DNA from: Micropterus salmoides | Lineage: Eukaryota; Chordata; Actinopteri; Centrarchiformes; Centrarchidae | Reading direction: 5' to 3' | Assembly: GCF_014851395.1 (NCBI RefSeq) | Contig: NW_024040152.1 | Span: 15,154,308-15,218,307, forward strand | DNA length: 64,000 bases | Part shown: piece by piece, positions 11,888 to 23,951 of the stretch | Layout of the letters: the number at the start of each line of letters is the position of its first letter | Numbering within the stretch: the stretch's first letter is position 1 | The notes under the pieces: generated by a model | Databases searched by the model: none | The model's input: the letters and a program-made list of their open reading frames with translations, nothing else | Told to the model about the DNA's origin: nothing | Made by a program: the position numbers and the translations under genes

Positions 11888-14800
11888 ACTGCTTTCTTCG
11901 ACTCCATTTTGGACCACCCATTTTCCTAAATACATCCTCCAAACATGTACACAATGTCTTGCTTTATTGACATTTGTTGTCTTTCTGTTTTTCTGTACAT
12001 ATATATTGTAAATAAATTATTATGACTATATTAATCTCTTTCTACTCTTTTTAAGGCATCACAGTTGGCAACCAAAAAGTAAACACTTAATGTAGTGGGC
12101 GCATGATTTGGCTTTGCACATGGCTAGTGCTGATTAAAGGAAAGAAGGAAAAGCCCATATGGATAAATTGGTTCACGGTTTTATCCACCCTCTTATATGT
12201 GTAATAATTGAATACTTAGTAAAAATCAAAGTGGTGAGGAGCTTAGACTGGTGGTAAAGGTTTTGGGAGGTTGATAAGGAACCACCTCTAAAAAGGGACA
12301 GATGCAGGAAGAGAGGGGGCACTACAGTAACAGATGGACTTAGAGGGATTACATGACTCTGGATGGGTTTGTGTCATAAATTCCCAAGAAAGACAGAAAA
12401 CAGAGTAGAGCGGCGTGGAGACAGACACTCAGTCGCTCCGTGAGTCTTGCATTTCTGTCCGACTATTGGCCAGGAGGATTAAAGGGGGGAGTGCAGCTGG
12501 AGAGGTAAGGGTCACTGATGCTCATCCTGGAGGAGGAATACTGGTGACCGATGCAGAGGGAAAAGACAAAGAGGGTGGTGACACGGAGCATCCGTTCAAG
12601 ATGGAGCAACCAAAATCAAGCTTTTTGATTAAGGTTAATCGAGGATTGTAGGATTAGAGGACTGCAAGAAGTGACAAGTGAAAGTGTTGCTTTACTGCTT
12701 GCTTTGTGGCAGTTACCTTGTGTTTGACCTGAAGCACCACAAGGGACAAGAAAAAGGTCTTTGGTAGGTGCTTGTCACTGATTATTTTAGCACGATTAGT
12801 CACTCGACAGGAAAATAATCAGCACCTATTTTGATTAATAGATTAGTAGAAAAATAATGAGTCTTATTTTCTTTGTCATTTATGATCATAAGATGAATAG
12901 ATTCGGGTTTTGGACTGATAATCAAATAAAGTGACATAAAGATTTTGCTTAAGGCTTTGGAAAATTATAATTCCCATTTATCAGTATTTTATGACATGGA
13001 CTAAATGTAATCAAGAAAATAATTGTTGCAGCCTTAAAACTAACTGATATATATTGCTTTTCCTATTTAAGCCTAAATTGAGCTTTCTGATAAATTGATA
13101 ATACAGTTTTCAGGTAGTTTGCTATCATAGGATTGTTAAATGAGACAAATTCTGTGTGAGGCAGTTTCCAATCTATTTTTTAATATTTGCCAAGATTGAT
13201 AAACCTGTCAGTACATTTGGAAATCAATAATCAGTCAGTGTCATAGAATTTTGAGTTTTCCTGTAAGATTAATGAAAGTTTATATTGTTCTTCATGCTCG
13301 ATGTCGGTAATTCTTCCAAAATTGAATGATTAGCCTGCATCCAACTTGTTTATGCTGTAAACTTTTGCAAATAATAGTGATAAATTCACGAGATATATAG
13401 AGTTCAGGTCTTCTTACAACCAAGGACACATACTGTATATATTTGTCTTTTAATATTTCAGAAATAACATAAAACACATTTAGGCTGTAGTGTTTATAAG
13501 TTTATTTTTAATATATAAGATTGTACAAATCTTTTTACAGATACAATAAAGACAATCTAGACAAGTGCAGAAATGTACAGATGTATACAGACCGTAGATT
13601 TTTGCCTTTAGTAGCAGCCATCATCTCGTCCATTAATTAATTTTTTTTTTACCATGTTTTATGTTGTTCTTTTACATATTTTAATCAGCATTATTCACAT
13701 ACCAGAAATCAGCATGGGTCAGTTCCCATGTAGATTAGGGATTGTGTTTAATTCACTTGGTTAAACTAATGTCCTGTTGTATTGCAGGGGCTGTGGGCTG
13801 ACACTGTGGGAGACATTGCACGAGAGAGTCAGCCAACATGGTCAGAATGCACAAAAACTCACCTAAAACAAAAACCTTCAAGCAGATTATGAGGGATTAC
13901 TAGCAAAAATTTCATTCAGATCTGTGGCTTATCCATAATTTCATCAAAAAAGTCATCTCTTGTTTTTTCTCCCTTCCGTTTTGTCTTCTGCGTAGAGTCC
14001 AGCAGTGGAGTTCATAATGAGCGGCAGGTTCCTTCCTGAGTGTGTTAATCAGGAAGCAGGAAGATATTAGCCTGAGCCACAGGGGATCACACATTTCTTA
14101 TTCCTACATAACCCCTCCTTATAAACACAGAGAGAGGAGCTATGAGACTTCAGGTAGTTTAATGACTCAAGGGGCATTCAAGAAAGTTAGATGTCACCAT
14201 ATGGACACCCTGGAAATAGCCTTTGTGTGTCCCATTCAGCCATTTAATACCACATTCTTGCCAGGTGATGAATTGCCTTTAAGTATATCCTCTATCTCTA
14301 CAACTCTTAATGATTAATTCTAGTATTTTTAAATAACCTTGTGCTTTTTTCGGTTCAGTCACACTGATCTAATAAGTGCACACAAGTGCTGAGTGTACAC
14401 ATGCTGAGGTCAGGGGGTGACATATCACATTAAAGCTGTCTGGCCAGCATACGATTATGTCCCTGCATCCTACCTTACCCTCCCAGTGTGAACCATCGTC
14501 CACCTGAATCCCATCTTGTTAATTTTTGCAGTCTGTCTCTCCTTTCCCACGTGTATCAACTTCAGAGCATCTTAGCCCGCTCCCTCCCCTCTGCTCTCTT
14601 CATCTTCTTCTCTTTTAATCACGCAACTTTACAGTATCACTTTGTCAGCTGTGTTTGTCCTCTTCTACCGGTAGTGTTACATCACGTTTATCTTTGCTTT
14701 CTGTTTCAACCTGGCAGCTCATCCCCTCTTAAAACCACCCCAAAGCATCTGTCCATCTGTGACTGCGGTCATACCCTGTGTGCTGTTTGTCCTCTTCCCA

Positions 14801-14893
14801 AGTGCCGCGTGCCCCTTCTGCCCCCTTTTTGCCATACTTTCGCCCTCTGTCTCTCTCTGGCCTCCCCCTGCCTCCCACCTCTCCTGTGTGGCC
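11888..14893. other. Spacer between atg12 and the GSG1L2-like gene
   Basis: The first ~150 bases are atg12 3' UTR. An open frame at 12415-12651 resembles no known family; its 5' part ends in a donor-like GAG|GTAAGG near 12505, so it could be a noncoding exon, which I cannot prove. An acceptor-like TTGCAG lies near 13788. A dispersed repeat occupies 12777-13038 (separate entry). The 14500-14890 stretch is CT-rich and probably contains the 5' UTR of the downstream gene. Confidence 0.4.
12777..13038. repeat. Teleost hAT-like MITE family (ATTAATCGATTAG type), copy 1
   Basis: A diverged copy of a dispersed repeat whose hallmarks are GATTAAT/ATTAGT words near one end and a TGTTGCAGCCTTAAA-type end near 13025-13038. 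Related copies lie at 31148-31505 and 47463-47818. I recognise this style of repeat from percomorph genomes; assignment to the hAT class is from memory, not search. Confidence 0.5.
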
Positions 14894-17740
14894 ATGCTGG
14901 AGCGTATGTCCCGTCGCTCTCGCTCTCTGCTCTCCCTGACCTTGACCTCTCTGGCTCTGGCCCTGTCCATCCTGGCTCTATGCACCTCTTACTGGTGTGA
15001 GGGCACTCACAAGGTGGTCAAGCCCCTCTGCCTGTCACCCGTCAAAATGAAGAACTGTGGTCAAAACAACAGCGAGCCTTACACCACAGGTACAGATATT
15101 ACATTTTCTTTCTTTTGTGCAGCTGTATTGTTTCTCTTTATTGTTACTATTTATTGTTGTTAAGTATACTGATACATAGATTTCTCTTTTACTTTTACTG
15201 CCTATTTAATATGCACTTTGTGAGGTGCACCTCCCCATTTACACAAACAGCTCTCTCCTGATTTTACAATGATTTATAATGAAGTATGCAGCCAGAGTGG
15301 AAAGTTCAATTAATGTTCAGCAAAACCTTAGAATGAGCAATACCTAGACGATACCTAGACAAAAACACTTTTAAGATTATTGATGTGAGATACACAAAGT
15401 TTAGCATCTCATAAACAGCCATGGTGCATGGATTTCTGAGGAGGAACTCAACTAACATAAGTTAACAAAATGTATTTATTTCTCTACTTCTGGCCAACAA
15501 GGAAGCATCAGGTATGCAACAGATATGTTAATGGAAGTGATGCAAGAAGTATTCAGATCCTTTATTTAAGTAAACGTAGCAAGGCTTCATTGCAAAAATA
15601 CTCCATTTCAAGTTCTAGTTGTTGCATTAAAATGTACGCAGCATTTTAATGTTGCAGCTGGTTGAGATGGAACTAATTTTAACTATTGAACTTAATCTTA
15701 GGCATCATATTTTTAAACTGAGTGTTTATGTTTTCATGTAAAGTATGAATCTGCAAAGTAAACAGTAAGTATAGTATAATATTTCTATGAAATGTGGTCA
15801 AGTAGAAGGATAAAGTTGTATAAAATGATACTCAAGTCACTTATTTTTCTTCAAACATGTCACAGTTTGTTGTAAACAGCATGAGTTCATGGAAATGATC
15901 TCACCATGTTTCCTTGGCATTAGTCTTTTGCAATAGACAGACATAATTTGGATGTTGAAACATTGTTACTGGCCAGGTGTCTACCATCACAGCCACAGGC
16001 TATTACAGACTGATGCTCTCAGCAGGATAATGCATCATTGCTTTAAGATGCTTTAAGAAACACGACTTAAGTTCATCACACAGGTCACGGGACAGATTGA
16101 CAATCAGATGTTTGTATCATATACGTAGATCTAAAACATCTGCACAATCAACATATTTTGACAAAACAATTCTTACAAAAGGTCCACAAACAAGCTTTCA
16201 ACTGCATCTCATGGCCTTTACCAGCAGACTCAGTCAAGTGCAGCAGATCAAGTGCAGAGTTTGCTCACTAGGTGTAAATAAAGTGGATACAAAGTGTGTA
16301 TATGTCACACCTTTGTTTGAGCATCTGTGCAGATGGTCAATTTGTCATTGTGTATCGTCTCACAAGTCTTCCAAAAAAGATAGAAAATGCAGCTCTCTGA
16401 TGTTGACTTTATCAAAATGTCGACCTTGACTGTTGAGTCAAGTATTTCTTGATTTTTGCACTGTGTCACTGCATAACAACCAATACCTCGAACTAATCTG
16501 ATGGGATAAACTGACAGGCTTCTCCCCGTGATGAAACTGATTGTCCTTGGTTTGGATGTATTTAATCCCTTTTTGCCCATACCTTAGTCCCACAGTGAAC
16601 TTAATTATGGCTCAGTATTAATCTGTGGGGTGTGAGGGTCGCTCCCAAAGGTTTAGTCATCTGTGGAGGAGAGGTTTGCACTGCCTGCTGCCTGGTTTGT
16701 ACTTTCTCAGCAGATATGCTTAATCCACACTGAGATTAACGGCTCTCACTGCATAAAGGATTCAACTTGGATCACTACATGTACTTAGTGTACTTGTACA
16801 GAAAGATCTACCTTTACAGTGGTGGATTTGACTCTCCCTTATGCTTCTAGACCTGATTTTTAAACACACGTGGGATGACAAGGTGATAGCTGACGAGCCT
16901 ACATGTGACTGCAAAACACAGAGGCGTGTTACTTTTGAGGCAGTGGTGTGATTAACAGTCTTGCTGGTGACTTGACGTCTCCCATTCTAAATACTTCTTT
17001 AAATTACCAATTGGACCTTCTGTAATTCTCCATCAACACACACCTGGATGCAAAAAGTGTGTTTCTGGTGCATTCATTGTTTGACAATGAAAACAATTCA
17101 GTCAAATAATCTGTCAGATATTTAGGAATGAGTGCATTTGCAGTATTAACATCTGTGTGTTTGTGCATCTGCTTGCCTGCTCATGCAGTCATTAATGCTG
17201 GTACGTCACAGGAAGAACTTTGTTGTCGCTTCTGTGTATGTGCGTTTCCTTCCACATTCTAAAGAAATGCAAGTCTGGACTGGTTTGGAGAATAGAGATT
17301 ACCCACAGATGTGTATGAGTTTGAATGTGTTGGTGTCTCTATGTCTAAAGAGCAGTGAAGAGATGGTCCACCCAGTGCAATTTTGGTTCTGCCACCAACT
17401 CTAATATCCACAACAGGAATAAGCAGGTACAAAAAATCAACCTAAAATAATACTATTCTTGTTGTCTTCCTCTTGTGCTCTCACACAGAGAGTCCCACTC
17501 AGAACCCTTTCAACCGCACACTGTCCCCAGCCAGGAGGGACGAGCTGGCCAAGATCAGACAGAGGCAGCTGGCCAACGCGGTCCACTATATCTGGGAGAC
17601 AGGCGAAGACAAGTTTGCTTTTAGATACTTCCACACTGGTTTCTGGGAAAGCTGTGAGAAGCACAGCGATGGTGAGACCACAAAGCACACGTCCAATCAC
17701 ACTTTCAGCCGGTCACAATATTAGTTAGATTGTTGGACTT

Positions 17741-17772
<32 letters not shown>

Positions 17773-19023
17773 TAGCACTTTTCATACAAATACATGTAAC
17801 ACAAAGTGCTTCACACCATAGAACCACTTTCATGCATATTAGGGTTCTTTTCAGTTTCAGCTCCACCACGAAATCCTTTCATTTGAGCTCAAGGAACAAT
17901 GTTTTCTTTTTGAGTTCATATCTGTACATTTTGTGGGCAGGGGAGAAGTGTCGAAGCTTTATTGAGTTAACCCCAGGAGAAACACAAGGTGAGTTGTGCA
18001 TCAGCTCTGTGTCGAAATATTAAAACCATGAAATTATTATTTTAGTCTCTGTTAAGTATTTTTATCTATATGTATGTCTGTGTGTCAATTGTGTATGTAT
18101 TTTCAAATGTTGCAGGTGTGCTCTGGCTGTCAGTTATTTCAGAGTTTACATACATCGGCCTGCTGGGGATGGGCTTCTTACTGATGTGGCTGGAAGTCTT
18201 GTGTTCCCATAAGGAGATGCACTCGCTGAAGATCAATGCCTATGCAGCTATCTGTACTGTGCTATCAGGTGAGACTATCCTTCAAGTTTACGTTATTTTA
18301 TAACCACCTCCTTCTCCATATGTCATTCTCTACTTGCATGGTCATCTTTGTTTTCTAGACTTAATTGTCTGATTTGTTCTGTCTGTGGTTTTTGTTTGTT
18401 TCATCCCACACGCAGGTCTTCTTGGGATGGTGGCCCATATGATGTACACCACAGTCTTTCAGATGACAGTCATTGTGGGCCCCAAAGACTGGAGGCCTCA
18501 GACCTGGGACTACGGCTGGTCATTTGCGTAGGTGGCAGCATTTTAGAGACAGCATACAAACCTGTGTTATTTAAGTATGTACATAAAGTACTTGTGATTT
18601 ATGTTGTTTCTCTTCTCTTTTCAACTCCTCTGAATCTCCTCTGCTCCCAGTCTTGCCTGGGTATCCTTTAGTTGCTGTATGGGCGCCGCCGTGGTCACAC
18701 TCAACTCCTACACAAAGACCATCATCGAGCTCCGTCGCAAGCAGAGGCTCCGCCTGGAGGAAGCGAGAGCCGCCACTCATGCTCCATCCTATGACGAGGT
18801 CGTTCCTGGTGGCGGGCTCTACTCTGTCAGTGGCCTATTGCAGTGTCCAGACGGCATGATTGATGTGGCGTGGGCTCCAAACGGCAGTGTGGTTGGAGTG
18901 GGAAATGGGGATATACCGACTCTGGTTTTAGTAGGAGGCTGCGGGCCAGAGGGATGTGAAGACTGTGAGAGAGAGATGGATGAGATGGAGGATGTCATGG
19001 ACCGTGTATATTCACCTTGTTAG
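14894..19023 (+). CDS. gsg1l2: Germ cell-specific gene 1-like protein (GSG1L2-like), claudin superfamily
   Basis: Four-pass membrane protein of the PMP22/claudin superfamily; its relative GSG1L is an AMPA-receptor auxiliary subunit. Exons: 14894-15089, 17489-17671, 17941-17988, 18116-18268, 18416-18527, 18651-19023; all in phase, 354 residues. Helices lie at about residues 12-32, 145-172, 184-210 and 231-253. The first extracellular loop carries TSYWCEGTHKVVKPLC, WETGEDKFAFRYFHTGFW and GEKCRSFIELTP, all diagnostic of GSG1/GSG1L/GSG1L2. SGLLGMVAHMMYTTVFQ and DWRPQTWDYGWSFALAW follow. The ~100-residue cytoplasmic tail is acidic near its end (CEDCEREMDEMED). ATG 14894 (GCCATGC) was chosen by fit to the family; Met5 is an alternative. 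The GSG1L2 choice over GSG1 or GSG1L rests on sequence flavour and on neighbouring rcvrn, since both map to human 17p13.1. It is convergent with rcvrn. Confidence 0.85.
15535..15850 (+). repeat. Percomorph dispersed repeat (AGAAGTATTCAGATCC type), copy A
   Basis: In intron 1 of the GSG1L2-like gene. One end has AAGAAGTATTCAGATCCTTT followed by TTTAAGTAAA and AAAAATACTCC; the other has AAGTAGAAGGATAAAG and ATACTCAAGTC. This is the architecture of a very common short element in perch-like fish. A second copy in opposite orientation lies at 28590-28914. No coding capacity. Confidence 0.6.
17740..17815 (+). repeat. (CAAT)n plus teleost repeat tail
   Basis: About six CAAT units are followed by CTTTATTTATATAGCACTTT, a 3' tail shared by many dispersed fish retroelements. 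It lies in the short intron 2 of the GSG1L2-like gene, between exons at 17671 and 17941. Likely a truncated SINE or LINE tail. Confidence 0.6.
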
Positions 19024-20653
19024 GGGATCATTTATATCCAAAAACTGACAGAGGAAGGATACTGTCAACGTGCGGGAGAAGGATCAATGTGAGCATACTT
19101 TGACTATAAAATGAAGTTGGGACATACTCATTGCACTTCAAAGCCAGTGGAATCAACATGTAAAGACTACAGTGCATGCATAGGTCACAGTGACATGCAA
19201 GACTACATATTTTCTGGGTATTTCTCAGTGCCTCGTGGCAGGAAAGTCTCTACATGTAAATGCATATCTATGTTTTTTATTAATTATTTTATTGTTTATA
19301 TATTAACATGCATTGCATCAAGACAATGTGATCATTATACTGCACAGACGGGATGGATGCTTCTTCTCCTGTTGAAACCTAATCAGAACTCCCTGTTATT
19401 TAGAGTAAATATGCAAAAGCTTCTCATTTATCGGTGGGACATTCAACATGTTTTATGTCTTTTCAAGCTCGTCTTCTTTCTCTTGTGACTATCTTTTTAT
19501 GCAATGTCTGTGTACCAGAAGCTACAAACAAACACAGCCTCTCTGCAGATGCACAGACAAACCCCTACGATAGACACATAGAGATAGAAAGATTACAGAG
19601 ATTTTGAAAAGTCTGCTCTCTGATGTTGAACAGAAGATTATGTGTAAACCAGTAATCCCGAGTTGGATGGAAAGAAGGAGGAAAAGAGTGAGGAGAGATG
19701 GAAGGGATGGAGAGGGAGAGGGCTGCGTGGGGGGGTCAGAATGAAAGTTAGAAAGAAATGCAGGAATGCACACCCACTAGACAATTTGTACCATGCACCA
19801 TGAAAAAAATCACACTTTCAGGGAAATAACTGTTTATGAGTGGATATTACATTCTGCTATTTACTGGGTTTAACGTAAAATTATAAGCGCAACAATTTCT
19901 AAAGCTAAATAAATGTACCTACGTTTACCTTAAATGTCTGTAGGTTATACATGTGGGATAATCCTGGATTTTCTGTTTGGGATAAATACAATTGAAAACC
20001 TACGACATAAAGCACCATTTTTGTCATTCACCAGCATTATATTATACAGTATGTTTCTAGGTCATAGAAGAATTTGTTGTTTTTTGGGAAAGATAAATAA
20101 AGCAATTTTCAATGCAAAGATCTATGAGAAAACCTTTTATTTATTGTACAGTGAATAAAGTACAACATTTCTATGACCTCTACTAAGACATTTCCAGTTC
20201 TGTAAAAAAGCTTTAATGAGCTAACAGTTGGGGGTGATAGAACTGCCTTTACCATTAATTTCTCCAGAGCCCAAATTTTATTTGAACCATTAAAACAGTT
20301 AATGATGTTTATCATACACATTCTATTTATGCAAATATATGTTATGTATCACCATAGTCACCATAAATATTCTTTTTAGCTGTGCACATGTTTTGAAACA
20401 CTATGCCAGAATTTGACTCTTTTTATCTCTATTTTATAAGAATGCACTGACAAACATTAGTATAACAAAGAAAATGATAATTGAAACTAACATCTGCAGT
20501 AAAGAGTATTTACACAGAGGGGTCGAGTGGAGTAAAGAGGAGGGAGGAGAAAGCATCTGAGGCTGGGAGGGGAAGAGGACAAACTAAAACTTTAAGAGAA
20601 AGGAAAGAGTCTAATGTGAGAAAAGAAGGAGAGGGGATAAAACAGGAATGCCT
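19024..20653. other. Convergent 3' regions of the GSG1L2-like gene and rcvrn
   Basis: No gene is supported here. The segment contains two 3' UTRs facing each other. A plus-strand AATAAA near 19908 may end the GSG1L2-like transcript. Minus-strand AATAAA signals (TTTATT near 20136-20142 and near 20278) may end rcvrn. The rest is AT-rich without repeats I recognise. Confidence 0.45.
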
Positions 20654-21172
20654 TCAATCTTTCATTGGTTCGTAGTGGATGAGACGCATTGCATTCTCAT
20701 TTTCAGTCACTCCTTGGATGAACTCTCCTTCAGCCAATCGCTCTATGAGAGGGGAAAGAAGAAAGAGCAAGAGATGTTACAGTGGGAAGAAAATGGTAAA
20801 CAACATATACAGCATGGGGTCAACGTGAGGCTGAATTATCTAAGAAATCCTTATATAAAGGATTATAATGAAGTCTTATCTCCTGTGTGGGTGTGCTGGT
20901 TTGTGACAGGGGCATGCAACATAGTGGAGTCACTTTAGGTCTTAAGATCAATGTCTGGTACATACATAATGAAGCTTGCATGACACAATTAAAACTGGGG
21001 ATGTGCCCCCAGGTGGATTTATTGCTTGTATTACTATTAAGCCAAATAGATGATTGTAAAATGTAATCTTCGCTACAGAATACAAGAACAGCTGCTGAGG
21101 AAAGGTAGTAAGAGCTTACGCTGACTTTATCTCTCTCTAACATAAATACATAGTGACAAATAACACAATGCC

Positions 21173-21267
<95 letters not shown>

Positions 21268-23951
21268 GTATGTGTGTTATTTCCCTCACCATTGTCTTTC
21301 TTTTCAAAGTAAGACCACAGCTTTTCGGCTCTCTTCTCGGGTGTGTTCTCATCCGCTGGTAGCTTGGCCTGCTCCTCCTTGGGGATCAGCTTAAATATGG
21401 CCTGAAAGGGGTTAGGGATAAGATTGGTGATAATACTGCATCATTTCTCTCACACAAATTAGGGAAGAACATCAAGACATAAAACGAATGTGTACAAGCC
21501 AAGAAGTGTGTAGTTTGCAGGACAAGTGAGTAAGCTCACAGCCCTCTTCAGTTAATTAGTGCCTTGTATGTAGGTGTGATTTATTGAGCTTCTGATGCAG
21601 AACAACTTGACATTAAGAGAAAAGCAACAATCCAATAATTTCTCCTCATGACTGTCTTGTGTCTAGTCCCTGATTACTGTCATTAACCATGGTATACACT
21701 GCACTTTGGCTGAATACAACCAAATCAAGTAGACTACAATTAAATCTTACTTTAATACACTGCAGCCTGCAATCCCCACATGACAACTGATCTGATTACC
21801 AAATGCAGCTACAAGAGCAATCCTGAATGGCTTGGTCATTACATTTCACATGTACGCTTTGTATACAAGTTAAAAATGAAAAATTAATAATCAATCAGCC
21901 CACCGCAGCACATTCAGTGCCTGTGTGTCATTTTTCAGAGATAGTTCTTCTGCAATGGGCCACTTGGAATCCAGCAGCTTGTAAATTACTAAATGACTGT
22001 GCACTTTTGGTTCAGGCCTTTAAATGTGTGTCCCACTTAGAGAGGAAGCACTCATCTCCCACATTTAAGACACCTAGATTAACATGGATTAGTGCCAAGA
22101 TTCAGACCACAGGCCAAACACCAAGATGTCAGTCTCTCTCCTTGGACTGTCCCCTTCATCCTGCCCCTAGCATTTTGTGGTCTGTAAAGGTCACACTGTG
22201 GGCTAGTAGATGACAAACGTTACTCGTCAGTTATAAAAAAAAACAAATACAGATAAAACCAGATCTGTATCAGGCAGTCTCATACAAATATGGATACCCT
22301 CAAAGACGCACTGTATTTACAGCCTCTCTTATCTAGTATAGCATATTAGTGTAGTATATAATATTAAACTAAACAGCTCATATGGTAGTAGACTACACTA
22401 ATATTCATTAGTCCTTCATTCCTCACCCCCTTGTTACCTACTTCAAACCCACATATGAAAACATATATTATATATATATATTTCTGAATTATCTTTCCAT
22501 TATAATGATGTTAGTTTCTGGTCAAATAGCAGATCTGTTTTTGCCTACCTCTCCACAGAGTCAAATTTTCTTTTAGGTTAATTAACTTTTGGCACAATAG
22601 CTTTAAAAGTTAGCTATTTTGTGCAGTGGTTGTACACATGATGCATATGTATTCAGGCCAGTTGGCAAGGAATTCAATCCCATTACAATGCCAGCTGGAT
22701 CCTCGGCTGATCTGTCTAAACCTCTTACAATACCATATAATTTGTCAGAAACCAGAAGATAAGAAACTTCTACGACCTCCGTCAGACCGATTTTTGATTA
22801 GATAAAAACACTAGCTAACAGCTATTATAGAGTAATTAGCACAAAATAATCTGACAGGCCAAAGTGGCAGCCTCCTGAATAAAATAAACATGGATTAGAC
22901 TCGGGGATGATGAGCATTCCTGCAACTGACAGGGCAATACAAGCCTTGCTTAAGAGTTGCCTGAGAGCTAAACCTGTAATCTAAGAGATTATAAGGAGTC
23001 TCAAAAAGGCTGGCTAATTAGTACTGACGCCTACATACCATGAGACAAATGATCACTTTCAATAAATAGCGACTCATTTTACATGGACTTTAAAATGAGT
23101 GGGCAACACACCAAGAAAACGATGCAGTCTAACAGTAATTCTCTAAAACGATTGCCTCAAAAACAATCATAGAGTTAAATGAACACCTCACCAGCATAGA
23201 CAATTCAAATAAAAAATGTATGTGAGTTTAAATTTAAAAATTAGTATTTACTACAGGGGTATTATATTGGATTTCATGATGGCAAGTAATCCTCTTATCA
23301 ACTTAAAACCTTTCCATGCAGACTATGAACCACAGAGCAGCTTGAATTTTTGATATTAGCCTATATGTTTATAGGAGATGAAGATGAACATTTTGGTAAA
23401 ATAAAATAGAATTTCTGTAAAGTCAACATAGGCTAGTTTGATACTACTCTCCATAAGGTAAGTGGACACCCTTAACTACTTTTTGTCACACTAGAACAAT
23501 AATTAAAGTGCCTCATCCTTTCGTCATTATCTCTAGCATCTTACACATCACTGCACGCACCCCCCCTAACCTGGCAGATCTCCGTCACTTCTGTCTTGTT
23601 GATGTATCCGTTCTTGTCTACATCAAACAGCGAGAAGGCCCACTCCAGTTTCCGGGTGGTCTTCCCAGTGGAGGTCAGGTGCAGTGCAATGATGTACTCC
23701 TTGAAATCCAAAGTGCCATCGTCGTTGGTGTCAAAGGAGCGAAACACATGTCGAGCGTAGCTCTTGGCATCGCTCTCGGGAAAGAAGCGGGCGTAAATCT
23801 GCTCAAACTCCTCTGGTGTTATGCGTCCCGTCGGGCACTGCTTCTGAAAGTTCTCGTACCACTGGCTGATCTCATTTTCAGTGAATTTGGTGCTGAGCTT
23901 TAGGTCCTGCAGGATCTCCTTTGATAACGCGCTACTGGTGGAGTTTCCCAT
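20654..23951 (-). CDS. rcvrn: Recoverin, photoreceptor calcium sensor
   Basis: N-myristoylated neuronal calcium sensor that inhibits rhodopsin kinase (GRK1) in photoreceptors when calcium is high. Minus-strand exons: 23571-23951 (127 codons), 21290-21401, 20654-20742, totalling 193 residues. The N-terminus MGNSTSSALSKEIL has the Gly2 myristoylation site. EF-hand 1 is inactivated by CPTG at residues 39-42, including the redox-sensitive Cys39 of recoverins. EF2 (D74-E85) and EF3 (D110-E121) have full binding loops. EF4 (KKDNERLAEGEF) is degenerate, as expected for recoverin and unlike GCAPs or visinin-like proteins. Splice sites: CAG|GTTAGG, CTTTCAG|GCC, G|GTGAGG, TCATAG|AGCG. The three-exon structure fits recoverin genes. 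Intron 1 (21402-23570) holds no gene; intron 2 carries a large microsatellite beside the exon 2 donor. Teleosts have several recoverin paralogues and I cannot say which this is. Confidence 0.95.
21176..21267. repeat. Compound (TA)n(GT)n microsatellite
   Basis: Thirty-four or so TA units (21176-21244) are followed by about eleven GT units (21245-21267). It lies in rcvrn intron 2, starting about 22 nt downstream of the exon 2 donor (GTGAGGG at 21283-21289). In the rcvrn transcript it reads as a CA repeat followed by an AU repeat. Confidence 0.97.

Noticed and set aside
12415..12651. 78-codon frame ending SSFLIKVNRGL
   Set aside because: Its SSFLI resembles an EH1-type motif, but no homeodomain or other partner exon exists nearby, and a donor-like site interrupts it; treated as noncoding.
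14488..15000. 170-codon plus-strand frame overlapping the GSG1L2-like first exon
   Set aside because: Overlaps the real exon in another frame, has CT-rich low-complexity composition and no family resemblance.
21137..21362. Open frames of alternating Ile-Tyr on both strands
   Set aside because: They are translations of the TA microsatellite in a recoverin intron.
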